In this document: in pieces, positions 9,002-20,597 of the stretch
How positions within the stretch are numbered: position 1 is the first letter of the stretch
How the letters are laid out: each line of letters opens with the position of its first letter
NCBI GenBank assembly: GCA_011390955.1
Contig: JAABRM010000017.1
Location: 1-64,000 of the forward strand
Direction of reading: 5' to 3'
Length of the DNA: 64,000 nt
Source of the DNA: Oscillatoriales cyanobacterium
GTDB taxonomy: Bacteria; Cyanobacteriota; Cyanobacteriia; Cyanobacteriales; Laspinemataceae
Program-made: the position numbers and the translations under genes
Notes under the pieces: generated by a model
The model's input: only the letters and a program-made list of their open reading frames with translations
Databases searched by the model: none
What the model was told of the DNA's origin: nothing

Positions 9002-10316
9002 GGGCTTGATTTTTTAGGCCGATCGCATCTCCATCGCATCTCCATCGCATCTACATCGCATTTACTCAGCCGGTTTTGGTCGCCACCTTGGGGGATGAGA
9101 TGGCGATCGCTCCTCCTTGGTTTGATTGGCCGATCCATCGCATCTATCTATCGCATCGATAATATCGCATCTATATAGAGAGTGTTGCCCCATTCCCTCA
9201 TATTTGCTTTGTCTGGGGATGCGGGGGCTGGCATCCGCTGACATTCCCGGAAAAAAATGCCAGAATCGTCGGTGAATCCATCCAGCATCTAAATTTAAAG
9301 CTAAAGTAAGTAACAGGGCATCAGATTAAGAACTGGGTAACTCACCATGTTACTCTGAGGTTAGTCTAATTTCCGATCGACCTCATGGCTCGATTTCATG
9401 GGAAAACCGTAGAGAAAATCATTTTTCTATGGCGATCGCTCGGAATTTTTTATTTTATCTATAATTATTACTGAATTTAACTATGAGAACAAAATATTTA
9501 TAATCTGACTTTTTCCCGGCTAATTGTTAACGTTAATCTTAACCACAAATATGGTAAAGTGAATTATCATTTATCATTATTTGGGGCATTTAACTAAATA
9601 ATTAAACATGAAAAGTCGCTCAATAAAAAGCGGCTAAACTAGGCTAAATTGCCTAAATTATCTTTAACTTCAGTCAATTAACCTCTGGCAAAATAAAGGG
9701 TACGATCCCCCCAACCCCCCTTCTTAAGGGGGGCTTTTCAGAATTTTGCCAGAAGTCTAATTAACCAAATTTTGTATTGTCATTGCTGAAAGCTAATCAG
9801 CGATATGTTGATAGCTGCTCCCATTCCGGCTTACAGACCGGAGCATAACCTTTAGCTGAAGGTGACTACGGAAAACCGGAGATAAATTGAGAATAGTTCC
9901 TAGGATAATCAGATTGTTACTGGCGAACTTTTCCCATGTATCCCTTTGATGTTTATACTAAGATTAGTGATTAATTAAAATAAAACCCAACCCGGAAAAA
10001 AAGTTTTAGCAAGTTGAAAAAACTCGCGATTCCGCGAAGCGGATCCCTTACGGGAATCGCTTTCATGCGGGCGGGCTGATGCCAAAAAAATTCTGGTGAT
10101 TTGACCAACTACTGTTGGGAAAAAATCGCTCGATTGCTGGCAAGTAAATGACTAAAATTACTCAAGATTATTGGGTAATTTTATAGATATTTTTGCTTGG
10201 GCTATTGAGCAAATATTTCAAATCAAATTAATCAGAAAAAATTTTTGGGCTTAAATTATGCTATAATTAATCGCTAAGTTTAAATTATTTGATAGTAATT
10301 TTAGGTCTAACTTTCT
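9002..10316. other. 1.3-kb non-coding region
   Basis: No convincing gene. It holds a short direct repeat of ATCGCATCT units (about 9024-9060 and again near 9135-9175), a hairpin CCCCCCAACCCCCCTT...AAGGGGGG near 9707-9736 of a family seen at 22315, 23534, 23713 and 24628, a compact hairpin TTCCGGcttacagaCCGGAG near 9825-9842, and a strongly AT-rich last 200 bp before the NYN gene. Could hide an untranslated RNA, but I recognise none. Confidence 0.5.
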
Positions 10317-10841
10317 ATGAATTGTGTCGCTTTAAACCGTCTATCAATTTTTGTAGACGGTAACAATATGTTCTATGCTCAACAAAAAAACGGGTGGTTT
10401 TTCGATCCGAGAAGGGTTTTAGAATTTTTTACCACCAACGAACCCAATACTAAATTGATGAATGCTTTTTGGTACACGGGACTAAAAGACCAACAAGACC
10501 AACGGGGATTTCGCGATGCCCTGATTAGCTTAGGTTATACGGTCCGCACGAAACTCTTAAAAGAATACTACGATGATACCTCCGGTCGATATTCCCAAAA
10601 AGCTAATTTAGATATTGAAATTGTCGTGGATATGTTTAATACGGTGGATCAGTACGACCGGGTGATTCTCTTTAGTGGTGATGGAGATTTTGAACGGGCT
10701 ATAGAACTTTTACGCTCGAAAAATACTCATATCACGGTAGTTTCTACGGAAGGAATGATTGCTAGAGAACTGAGAAATGCCACCGATCGCTATATTGACT
10801 TGAATGATATTCGCGACCATATTGAAAAAATTGACTATTAA
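10317..10841 (+). CDS. LabA-like NYN-domain protein (DUF88)
   Basis: A 174-residue NYN (PIN-like) ribonuclease-fold protein. Acidic metal-ligand candidates are D14 (FVDGNNMFY), D99 (NLDIEIVVDM), D105, and D122/D124 (FSGDGDFERAI), all intact. LabA of Synechococcus elongatus feeds back on KaiC-driven gene expression in the circadian output pathway; LabA-like proteins also act elsewhere in cyanobacteria. The FDPRRVLEFF and GFRDALISLGY segments are typical. It stands alone between two long non-coding regions. Function as an RNase is inferred from the fold, not shown for this protein. Confidence 0.88.
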   Translation: MNCVALNRLSIFVDGNNMFYAQQKNGWFFDPRRVLEFFTTNEPNTKLMNAFWYTGLKDQQDQRGFRDALISLGYTVRTKLLKEYYDDTSGRYSQKANLDIEIVVDMFNTVDQYDRVILFSGDGDFERAIELLRSKNTHITVVSTEGMIARELRNATDRYIDLNDIRDHIEKIDY

Positions 10842-11082
10842 ACGGGGGAGCGATCGATATTATTTCTTTAGTAAGTATTTAAGCGGATGCTGAAACCCGT
10901 CAGGAATTCTTGATATTTCTGGCGGCGAATCCCTGGAAACCAAATTTTTTGACAATTATTGACATTTTGGCGGGCTATGATGCCTTCGATCGGCAAATGA
11001 GTCCAGTAAAAAGGAGACAATTCACTCCAAAACGCGCCAAAATAAAAGAAGAGAACGGATTAATTCAGGCTGAGTGACAACT

Positions 11083-12687
<1,605 letters not shown>

Positions 12688-12779
12688 TTGCCCTGGAAAA
12701 AATCCATCCGGTTTCTAGTTAGAAAAATTAACCATTAATTCAGGATTATTCGGTGGGCATTCGCTCACCTTTTTTTGCC

Positions 12780-13239
12780 TATAGCACTTGTCAGAGTTAT
12801 GAATTACAAAAAAATCTGTCATTCCCGCGCAGGCGGGAATCCATAAAACCTCTGTACTTCATCGAGATAATCACCGCTATATCTGAAATGGCCGAGAATC
12901 AGTGGTCAATCTCCGGCAGAAGTCTTAAACTTAAACTAGAAATATTCCCTGGTGATTTTATAGCACTTGTCATAGTGATGAATTACAAAAAAACCTGTCA
13001 TTCCCGCGCAGGCGGGAATCCATAAAACCTCTGTACTTCATCGAGATAATCACCGCTATATCTGAAATGGCCGAGAATCAGTGGTCAATCTCCGGCAGAA
13101 GTCTTAAACTTAAACTAGAAATATTCCCTGGTGATTTTATAGCACTTGTCATAGTGATGAATTACAAAAAAACCTGTCATTCCCGCGCAGGCGGGAATCC
13201 ATAAAACCTCTGTACTTCATCGAGATAATCACCGCTATA
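12780..13239. repeat. Tandem 179-bp repeat carrying a nested palindrome
   Basis: Three copies start at 12780, 12959 and 13138. Each begins with a ~102-bp palindromic element (TATAGCACTTGTC ... GATAATCACCGCTATA, with inner hairpin CCCGCGCAGGCGGG and outer GAATTACA/TGTACTTC pair); copies 1 and 2 continue with 77 bp of other sequence (CTGAAATGGCCGAG...). The third stops after the palindrome. So a MITE-like unit plus flank was tandemly amplified. Confidence 0.9.
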
Positions 13240-13285
13240 TTAGTGATATTATATCAAGTCCGTTTGATCGGTTACAAAAACAATC

Positions 13286-13812
13286 CTCTCTCATTAAGAT
13301 GGATTCCCGCATTCGCGGGAATGACAGGGCTTTTTAGATAATCAGCATCCTCTCTCATTAAGATGGATTCCCGCATATAGCCCTTTGGGCATGGGCTTCG
13401 CAAGGACGCGGGAATGACAGGGCTTTTTAGATAATCAGCATCCTCTCTCATTAAGATGGATTCCCGCATATAGCCCTTTGGGCATGGGCTTCGCAAGGAC
13501 GCGGGAATGACAGGGCTTTTTAGATAATCAGCATCCTCTCTCATTAAGATGGATTCCCGCATATAGCCCTTTGGGCATGGGCTTCGCAAGGACGCGGGAA
13601 TGACAGGGCTTTTTAGATAATCAGCATCCTCTCTCATTAAGATGGATTCCCGCATATAGCCCTTTGGGCATGGGCTTCGCAAGGACGCGGGAATGACAGG
13701 GCTTTTTAGATAATCAGCATCCTCTCTCATTAAGATGGATTCCCGCATATAGCCCTTTGGGCATGGGCTTCGCCTAACGCGGGAATGACAGGGCTTTTTA
13801 GATCATCAGCTA
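13286..13812. repeat. Tandem 93-bp repeat, five units plus one short unit
   Basis: Units begin CCTCTCTCATTAAGATGGA at 13286 (63-bp short unit), then at 13349, 13442, 13535, 13628 and 13721. The short unit carries the plain hairpin ATTCCCGCATTCGCGGGAAT; the longer units have 30 extra bases (ATAGCCCTTTGGGCATGGGC...) in the loop, so the insertion happened once and was then amplified. The period is a multiple of three, which leaves an artificial open frame on the minus strand. Confidence 0.92.
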
Positions 13813-13943
13813 ATACACGGACTTGATTTTATTGCGGATTAAATCGGTAAGTCAATCGGTGAGTCAGTGAAATTAATCCGCCAAGAAAAAACAAGAACAG
13901 AAACATAACCGGAAAATAACCGGAATATAACAGGAAAAAAAAT

Positions 13944-16001
13944 ATGAATAATTTTTGTTTGCGGACGTTGCTGTTGAGTGCCGCCCTTCTAACTTCAGTT
14001 TCCGTCGGTTTTACCTGGGCCGTCAGCGAAGCTATGCCCAAAGTTATCGCTGCTGAGGGGCAAAAATCCGCTACCTCAGAGGTAAGTCAGGCACAAACCA
14101 ATGTGGCTCAGATCGTCCAACCGAGTGATTGGGCTTATCAAGCCCTAAAATCTTTGAGCGATCGCTATGGTTGTCCAGTGGATCATCCCGATAGCATTCC
14201 CTTAGACAATCAAACTCCTTTAACTCGAAATCAATATATTCTCGCCCTACAAACTTGCTTGCCCACTATCTTAAATCACCCGGCAATTACCCCGGAAGAT
14301 TTAACCACCTTAGAACAGTTACGCAAAGACTTTCCGGAAGCCTTTATCTCCGCTGAAGTTGCGCCACCGCCGCCTCCAGCACCCCAACCCAGCCTTACCC
14401 CTCGTCCGGTCGGTGGTGTCACCGCAGGTCAACCCCTACGACGGGACGGACCGCTATATGAGAGTGAGAGTAGTAGCAGCAATTATGGTGGGTTGGACAG
14501 TAGTTCCCGCAGTTTCCCAGGGGGACAGATTAACTCTCAACCGGAAACCTCGGAGGAATATAATCGTGAGGGATACAACCCGATTGATGAAAATCAATTT
14601 CTCCGAGCAATTAACAGTCCCTTGTCAACATTTGCCATTGATGTAGATGGAGCATCTTATACTAATGCTCGTCGGTTTATCAACAATAACCAATTGCCCC
14701 CGAAAGATGCGGTCAGAATTGAAGAATTCCTTAACTATTTTACTTACGATTATCCCGAACCTGAAGGCGATCGCCCGTTTTCTCTGACGACGGAAATTTC
14801 TCAAGCCCCTTGGAATCCTCAACATAAATTAGTTCAAATTGGACTCCAAGGAAAACGCCTTGAGGCGGAAAACTTACCCCCAAGTAATTTGGTATTTTTG
14901 CTGGATGTTTCCGGTTCGATGGATTCACCGGATAAATTACCTTTACTCAAATCAGCTTTACGGTTATTAGTCAACGAATTGAGGGAAACCGACCGAGTTT
15001 CTATTGTGGTTTATGCCGGTTCCGCTGGTTTAGTTTTGCCCCCAACTCCGGGAAGTCAAAAAGATAAAATATTAGATGCGATCGCCTCCCTAAATGCGGG
15101 CGGATCTACTGCCGGTGGGGAAGGAATTAAACTCGCTTATGAAGTCGCCCGACAAAACTTTATGCGATCGGGAAATAACCGAGTTATTCTCGCCACCGAC
15201 GGCGATTTTAACGTCGGAATTTCCAGTGATGCGGAATTAATTCGCCTAATTGAAGACTATCGCGATCGCGACGTATTCTTAAGCGTCCTCGGATTTGGCA
15301 CCGGCAACTTACAAGACGCCAAAATGGAACAACTGGCGAACCGGGGCAATGGCAACTATGCCTATATTGATAACATCTTAGAAGCCAAGAAAGTGCTAGT
15401 CAATGAAATTGGCGCCACCCTTTTAACCATTGCCAAAGATGTGAAAATCCAAGTAGAATTTAATCCGGCAAAAGTCCAAGCCTATCGTCTAATTGGTTAT
15501 GAAAATCGCCTCTTACAAGCGGAAGATTTCAACAATGACAAAAAAGATGCCGGGGAACTCGGTGCCGGACATTCTGTGACAGCCTTATATGAAATTATTC
15601 CCGTTGGCGTCAACAGTTCCTTTGAATTACCGGAAGTCGATCCATTAAGATATCAGCCAAACACCGAGCAGTTTTCCGGCAATAATCCCGACGAATTAAT
15701 GCTCATCAAGCTGCGCTATAAGCAACCAACCGGGGACACATCCCAACTAATTTCCCAGCCTTTACTTGACCGGGAAATATCCCTAGAAAACACCTCGAAT
15801 AACTTCAGATTTGCCGCAGCAGTGGCGGAATTTGGCATGATTTTAAGAGAATCTAAATATCAAGGTTCCGCCAACTTGAATCAAGTGGTAAACTTAGCCC
15901 GTCAATCCCAAGGGCAAGATGTATCTGGCTATCGAGCAGAGTTTATCCGTTTGGTAGAAGCCTGCAAAACGCTCTTAAATTCTCCAGAAAATGACCGATA
16001 A
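13944..16001 (+). CDS. Secreted VWA-domain protein, YfbK-like
   Basis: A 685-residue exported protein. Residues 1-40 form a signal peptide or lipid-free anchor (LLLSAALLTSVSVGF). Residues about 52-110 resemble an S-layer-homology (SLH) segment (IVQPSDWAYQALKSLSDRY...PLTRNQYILAL) seen in many cyanobacterial envelope proteins. After a Pro-rich and Ser/Gly-rich linker comes the YfbK N-terminal domain (YNPIDENQFLRAINSPLSTF), a von Willebrand A domain with an intact MIDAS (FLLDVSGSMD, about residue 318), and a C-terminal DUF3520-like domain. Function in this family is unproven; probably a metal-dependent adhesion or envelope protein. RBS AGGAAAAAAA precedes the ATG. Confidence 0.88.
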   Translation: MNNFCLRTLLLSAALLTSVSVGFTWAVSEAMPKVIAAEGQKSATSEVSQAQTNVAQIVQPSDWAYQALKSLSDRYGCPVDHPDSIPLDNQTPLTRNQYILALQTCLPTILNHPAITPEDLTTLEQLRKDFPEAFISAEVAPPPPPAPQPSLTPRPVGGVTAGQPLRRDGPLYESESSSSNYGGLDSSSRSFPGGQINSQPETSEEYNREGYNPIDENQFLRAINSPLSTFAIDVDGASYTNARRFINNNQLPPKDAVRIEEFLNYFTYDYPEPEGDRPFSLTTEISQAPWNPQHKLVQIGLQGKRLEAENLPPSNLVFLLDVSGSMDSPDKLPLLKSALRLLVNELRETDRVSIVVYAGSAGLVLPPTPGSQKDKILDAIASLNAGGSTAGGEGIKLAYEVARQNFMRSGNNRVILATDGDFNVGISSDAELIRLIEDYRDRDVFLSVLGFGTGNLQDAKMEQLANRGNGNYAYIDNILEAKKVLVNEIGATLLTIAKDVKIQVEFNPAKVQAYRLIGYENRLLQAEDFNNDKKDAGELGAGHSVTALYEIIPVGVNSSFELPEVDPLRYQPNTEQFSGNNPDELMLIKLRYKQPTGDTSQLISQPLLDREISLENTSNNFRFAAAVAEFGMILRESKYQGSANLNQVVNLARQSQGQDVSGYRAEFIRLVEACKTLLNSPENDR

Positions 16002-16240
16002 TTGTTGATTGTTGATTGTTGTTTGTTGATTGTTGATTGTTGATTGTTGTTTGGTGTTTGTTGTTTGTTGATTGTTGTTTGTTGTTTGGTGTTTGGTGTT
16101 TGGTGTTTTTTCTTTGGTATATAACAACAATTAACCAAAGAATCCCTACCCAACAACCAGCAACAATTAACCAACAACGAACAACCAACAACCAACAACC
16201 AACAACCAACAACCAACAACCAACAACAATTATCAATTAT
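16002..16240. repeat. Heptanucleotide repeats in inverted arrangement
   Basis: A T/G-rich half made of GTTGATT/GTTGTTT units (16004-16110) is followed by an A/C-rich half made of CAACCAA/ACAACCA units (16120-16225) with AATCCCTACCCAACAAC at 16141. The halves are complementary enough to fold into a long hairpin at the 3' ends of two convergent genes. Same family at 19160, 37710, 50577, 61526 and 63838. Confidence 0.85.
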
Positions 16241-16243
16241 CAA

Positions 16244-17545
16244 TTAATAAAATGCCGTACTCAAATCCACATCTTGAAGATTCGCCCCATCCAAATTCAC
16301 CCATTGTAAATTAGCCTTCGTCAAATCTGCCTTTCTCAAATCGGCTTTACTTAAATTAGCCCCTCGGAGATCCGCTCTAGTCAAATCCACCCCTCGGAGA
16401 TCCGCTTCACTTAAATTCACCTGATTTAAACTCGCACCTGTTAAATCGGCTTCCCGTAAATCTGCCAACCTTAAATTAGCGCCTCTCAGGTCAACTCTAG
16501 TCAAATCAACCCACCGCAAATCGGCTTGACTCAAATCAACCTGACTTAAATTTGCCCCAATTAAATCAGCCCAGCGGAGATCGGCATTTTTCAAATTTGC
16601 CTCTTCTAAACAAGCTTTTCTTAAATTCGCTTTCGTCAGATCCGCATCAAATAGCAAAATCTTCTTTAAATTGGCATTATTTAAATCCGCTCCCCGCAAA
16701 TCAGCCCCATTCAAATCTACCCCAGCTAAGTTCACTTCTAATAAAGAAACATTTGGGCCAATTTTATAAGCGCCGAACAAGGCTAAATCGATCCCATCAG
16801 ATACTTGTGTTTTGACGTCATAGACCGCCTTTTGCAGGTTAATTCCTTTCAGATTAGCCTCCCGCAAATCGGCGCCACTTAAGTTAGCTCGGAATAGATT
16901 CGCGGCTTCCAAATTGCAGGCAATTAATTTCGCGTGCCGCAAGTTAGCACCCCGCAAATCCGATCGCTTCAGGTTCACTTCACTTAAATCCACCCCACTT
17001 AAGTTAGCTTTTGGTAAGGAGATATTGGAGGTGATCCAATAAGCACCGGCTTTTTCCGGATCGAACCCTTCCGCAAAGCGCGTTCTCAGGTCGTAGATGG
17101 CTCGTTGTAAAATCGTGCCTCGCAGATCCGCCTCACTTAAGTCTGCGCCACTCAGATTGGCGCCGGTCAGATTGGCGCCACTCAGATTGGCACTAATTAA
17201 GGTCGCCGATCGCAAATTAGCCCCTCTGAGATCCGCATCACTTAGGTCTGCGCCTAAAAGCTTTGCGCCCCGCAAATTAGCATCACTTAAGTTCGAATCA
17301 CTTAAGTAAGCCATATTCAAATTACATTCAGTCAAAATCGCACCACTCAAGTTAGCCCCCACCAAGTTGACGCCAATCATATCGGCGTAACTGATGCAGG
17401 CTTCACTTAAGTCAGCACCACTGAGATCGGCATCCCTAAGATATGCACCTCGGAGATAGGCTCCTCTGAGGTCTTCTTTTTTTAGGTCTGCCACTTCAAA
17501 GTGGATCGGTTTTAATTCGTTGCCAATTGGGTCTTTATTGGTCAA
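16244..17545 (-). CDS. Pentapeptide-repeat protein
   Basis: A 433-residue protein built almost wholly from A(D/N)LXX pentapeptides (LRGADLSGADLSEA...), which fold into a right-handed quadrilateral β-helix. Two non-repeat inserts with similar sequence (IYDLRTRFAEGFDPEKAGAYW near residue 163 and VYDVKTQVSDGIDLALFGAYK near 243) split the helix into three blocks and look like an internal duplication. No signal peptide or membrane segment. The only plausible start is TTG at 17545, without a clear Shine-Dalgarno. Cyanobacteria carry many such proteins; the specific role is unknown. Convergent with the VWA gene. Confidence 0.92.
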   Translation of the reverse strand: MTNKDPIGNELKPIHFEVADLKKEDLRGAYLRGAYLRDADLSGADLSEACISYADMIGVNLVGANLSGAILTECNLNMAYLSDSNLSDANLRGAKLLGADLSDADLRGANLRSATLISANLSGANLTGANLSGADLSEADLRGTILQRAIYDLRTRFAEGFDPEKAGAYWITSNISLPKANLSGVDLSEVNLKRSDLRGANLRHAKLIACNLEAANLFRANLSGADLREANLKGINLQKAVYDVKTQVSDGIDLALFGAYKIGPNVSLLEVNLAGVDLNGADLRGADLNNANLKKILLFDADLTKANLRKACLEEANLKNADLRWADLIGANLSQVDLSQADLRWVDLTRVDLRGANLRLADLREADLTGASLNQVNLSEADLRGVDLTRADLRGANLSKADLRKADLTKANLQWVNLDGANLQDVDLSTAFY

Positions 17546-17639
17546 AATGCAACTAGAAACAATTTGTGACTATACTTTCTGATTCGCGGATCAATTCTAT
17601 CACTGGTTTATTTTAAATTCACAATGATCTGTATTGGTG

Positions 17640-17765
17640 ACATAATTAATTGCACTTTTCGTTCCCCGCCGATAGGCTTTGGATTACCGCACGGTTCGTG
17701 TAGGGGCGATTCGCGAATCGCCCCTACAATTTAATGGGGTCTGTGATGCATTTATTTTTGCTCGT
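17640..17765. repeat. Dispersed repeat with an AGGGGCGA hairpin in its centre
   Basis: ATTAATTGCACTTTTCG and CCCCGCCGATAGGCTTTGGA at the left and AATGGGGTCTGT...ATTTATTT at the right match the repeat at 52042-52145. In this copy the centre is the perfect hairpin TAGGGGCGATTCGCGAATCGCCCCTA (17701-17726); in the other it is a GGATTCCCGC/GCGGGAATGAC hairpin. Confidence 0.75.
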
Positions 17766-17770
17766 AAACT

Positions 17771-17872
17771 TATAGCAATTGTCATATTTATGAAGTACAA
17801 AAAAACCTGTCATTCCCGCGCAGGCGGGAATCCAGAAAACATCTGTACTTCATTCGGACAATAAACACTATA
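17771..17872. repeat. Nested-palindrome MITE-like element
   Basis: About 102 bp from TATAGCAATTGTCAT to GGACAATAAACACTATA, with inner GAAGTACA/TGTACTTC arms and central CCCGCGCAGGCGGG hairpin. Same family as the elements at 12780, 22172, 30271, 41205 and 48678. Confidence 0.85.
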
Positions 17873-18025
17873 TGTATTGGTGACATAATAGCAATTTTTT
17901 CCCTCTGACGCAGATTTCCGGCAAAAGTTAAGCCCTGCTGGTTGAAAGATTAGACAACAGTGCAAACGGGACTGCGCCGATCGCCGCAACCCCCCTGAAA
18001 AGCGCCAATGGGATTTTTATAATGA

Positions 18026-18065
18026 AAGCCAGAAATTAAACCATTATCGGTTTAATTTCTGGCTT
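18026..18065. terminator. Perfect 17-bp hairpin downstream of the glycosyltransferase gene
   Basis: AAGCCAGAAATTAAACC (18026-18042) pairs perfectly with 18049-18065 across a 6-base loop. It lies about 100 bp beyond the minus-strand stop codon at 18163. No T-run follows, so it may act as a processing or stability hairpin or be a repeat instead of a classical terminator. Confidence 0.5.
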
Positions 18066-18162
18066 CAAGATAGTTACTCAAATTATACAATGGCTTATAT
18101 TTTGCGGCTTTACCATCAGCAATGAGTCAAAAAATCGATTTTTTCGCAGTTGTTGCGGTTTT

Positions 18163-19089
18163 TCAGGTTGAGAATTTGCGGTAAAATTTTCCTAGGGCTT
18201 CGGTGAGTCTTGTCCCCAGATTTTTTTGGGCAATATTCTGGGTTTTTGCCAGAGGTTTGGGTTCATTCAGATATCGGTAATGTTCCCAAATTTCCCAGTA
18301 CGGACATCCCGGTTCAATTCTAATTCCTGCCCAATGGAGATACTGCAATGGTTGACCCAGTTTAGGGTCAATAAGTTGATTTTCTTGCCGTTGAAAATGG
18401 GGACTACCTGCCCAACTTCCGGGGGCACCTCCAGGACGCCGTACCAGATTAAACCGCCGTTTAACCCGCTTTAAAATCATGTAATTGATAATCGGTTGAT
18501 CGGATGTTTTTTGGGAAAAGTCAAAATATTCGGGATGGGCAGCACATTCTTGAAAGGTTGCGGTTAAATCCTCTGCTGTAATTAAGGATTTTTTGGCCGC
18601 CCACCAGCCGCAATTAAACATATCTTGTAAGTCAGTTTCGGTAAAGACCCGATTTTGAATCACTGCCGGGGTAAATACATTGACAATTCCGCCTAAATGT
18701 TGATAGTCACAGCAGAGAAAGTCATAGTCAGATAAATAATTTAAGTTATCAATGATTTTTTCAAATACGACAATATCGGTATCGAGGTATAAAAACTCGT
18801 CAAATGGCCCAAACCAACAAGCTTGTTTTCTGAATTGATTCGGTCTGGCAAAGAAATTTGTGCCGAAAATTTGTTGTAATTCTTTCGATAGGCGATCGAT
18901 AAAGGCTAAATCCGGGTAAATTTCCACCCCATAGTCTTGTTGCAAACCTGCTGCTACGGTTTGATAATTATCATCGTAAGGAATTAGCATAATTGGGGTT
19001 TGCTTATCATAAGTGCGGATACTATTCAATAAGGCGATCGCCTGATCCATTACTTTGTCATTTGCTGTAATATAAATGCCACGATTCAT
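18163..19089 (-). CDS. Sugar-transferase-like protein, GT-A fold with DXD motif
   Basis: A 308-residue protein resembling GT8-type nucleotide-sugar transferases: N-terminal IYITANDKVMDQAIALLNSI (a retaining-GT start), then FDEFLYLDTDIVVFEKI with the metal-binding D-T-D near residue 103, then GGIVNVFTPAV and FNCGWWAAKKSLI, and a later HWAG (near residue 265) like the C-terminal H-x-x-G of GT8 enzymes. It looks like the cyanobacterial Npun_R2821/Npun_R2823 family, whose substrate is unknown. Probable role: cell-surface polysaccharide or glycan synthesis. Single gene, flanked by non-coding repeats. Confidence 0.75.
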   Translation of the reverse strand: MNRGIYITANDKVMDQAIALLNSIRTYDKQTPIMLIPYDDNYQTVAAGLQQDYGVEIYPDLAFIDRLSKELQQIFGTNFFARPNQFRKQACWFGPFDEFLYLDTDIVVFEKIIDNLNYLSDYDFLCCDYQHLGGIVNVFTPAVIQNRVFTETDLQDMFNCGWWAAKKSLITAEDLTATFQECAAHPEYFDFSQKTSDQPIINYMILKRVKRRFNLVRRPGGAPGSWAGSPHFQRQENQLIDPKLGQPLQYLHWAGIRIEPGCPYWEIWEHYRYLNEPKPLAKTQNIAQKNLGTRLTEALGKFYRKFST

Positions 19090-19159
19090 TGATAAATCCT
19101 CATTATTTTTTATTTTTTGTCAAGATTTATTGGAAACAGTCAACCAGGAAATAAAGAAT

Positions 19160-19660
19160 CCCTGACCAACAACCAATAACCCCCCCAACCCCCATTCAAA
19201 GGGGGCAACAACGAATAACCAACAGGCATAATCCCTACCCACCAACAACTAACAACCCCTTTATATTACCCTAAAATATATATTTGTCGGGTGGGCAAAT
19301 TCGGCGATCGCGGTAATTTTATCGATCGATCGGGGCATTTGCCCACCCGACAATATCACGATAAAATATCGTCTAAAGCTTGGCTAGGGTTGGGCCGGCT
19401 GGGTGGGGGCAAAGAAACCGGGTTTCTGTGAGAGCATCCCACAGATAACTGTGATATGGGAAAAAAACCCGGTTTCTAGCTTGGCAGGGGATTGTAGGGG
19501 CGAAGCATATAGCCTACCCTATCCTACGGGAAGGCGTTCCGCCTACGGGAAGCCGCTTCACGTCTACGGTATGGCGAAAGCTTACCGGGCAAGGAGTCTT
19601 TCGGAAAAAACCACAAATTTATTACCCTCATACTTCGCCCCTACAGGTATTTTTGGTTGA
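19160..19660. repeat. Mixed repeat block (AACAACC units, 17-bp inverted repeat, AGAAACC hairpins)
   Basis: Contains AATCCCT-associated AACAACC/AACAATA units (19145-19255), an inverted repeat TTGTCGGGTGGGCAAAT at 19284-19300 with perfect partner 19337-19353, two AGAAACC palindromes (19407-19423 and 19462-19478), and a GC-rich CCTACGGGAAGGCGTTCCGC segment at about 19521. An 85-codon open frame here is built of these repeats and is not a gene. Confidence 0.75.
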
Positions 19661-19795
19661 TTCAATAGAAAATTGCTGTAGGATGATTCGGAGACGGCAA
19701 TGCGGTGTACTCAAACAATGCGGTGTCCTAAAACAATCCCTTGTCCTAAATATGAAAAGGTAGGGGCGATCGCATATTTTTATCGAGAATTAATC

Positions 19796-20552
19796 GGTGC
19801 GTTACGACCCGATTAAAGGTTAAATTTATTTGGCAAAAATAGTCGCGGTTCTAACACACCCTACGCATATTGTACCCAGATGATGAAGGTGCGTTACGAC
19901 CCGATTAAAGGTTAAATTTATTTGGCAAAAATAGTTGCGGGTCTAACACACCCTACATAAGTTATACTCAGATGATGAAGGTGCGTTACGACCCGATTAA
20001 AGGTTAAATTTATTTGGCAAAAATAGTTGCGGGTCTAACACACCCTACGCATATTGTACCCAGATGATGAAGGTGCGTTACGACCCGATTAAAGGTTAAA
20101 TTTATTTGGCAAAAATAGTCGCGGGTCTAACACACCCTACATAAGTTATGAATTTGATTCGAGCGGAGCGATCGCATATTTTTATTGGGGATTAATCGGT
20201 GCGTTACGACCCGATTAAAGGTTAAATTTATTTGGCAAAAATAGTCGCGGGTCTAACACACCCTACGCATATTGTACCCAGATGATGAAGGTGCGTTACG
20301 ACCCGATTAAAGGTTAAATTTATTTGGCAAAAATAGTCGCGGGTCTAACGCACCCTACGCATATTATTCCCAGATAATAAAGGTGCGTTACGACCCGATT
20401 AAAGGTTAAATTTATTTAGCATAAATAGTCGCGGGTCTAACGCACCCTACATAAGTTATACTCAGATGATGAAGGTGCGTTACGACCCGATTAAAGGTTA
20501 AATTTATGTAGCATAAATAGTCGCGGGTCTAACGCACCCTACGCATATTATA
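19796..20552. repeat. Eight-unit hairpin array, mostly 92-bp period
   Basis: Units begin GTGCGTTACGACCCG at 19797, 19889, 19981, 20073, 20199, 20291, 20383 and 20475. Each unit is a ~67-bp imperfect palindrome, GGTGCGTTACGACCCG ... CGGGTCTAACGCACC, with internal ATTAAAGGTTAAATTTATTTGG, followed by a 25-bp spacer. Between units 4 and 5 the spacing is 126 because a different spacer (GCGATCGCATATTTTTAT) intervenes; that same spacer precedes unit 1 and a truncated unit at 21418. So the array is probably a duplicated four-unit block. Confidence 0.93.
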
Positions 20553-20597
20553 ATACAGGTATTTGTGGTTTATTCAACATAAAATTTCTGGCTGAAG

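Noticed and set aside
9062-9244. 60-codon minus-strand frame
   Set aside because: Low-complexity ATCGCATCT repeat region, no motif.
13272-13748. 158-codon open frame across the 93-bp repeats
   Set aside because: The frame is open only because the repeat length is divisible by three; the protein is the same 31 residues repeated, without a start signal.
15929-16243. 104-, 97- and 90-codon frames
   Set aside because: Low-complexity translation of heptanucleotide repeats.
19796-20552. CRISPR array
   Set aside because: Units are imperfect ~67-bp palindromes with nearly constant 25-bp spacers and no unique spacers or cas genes.
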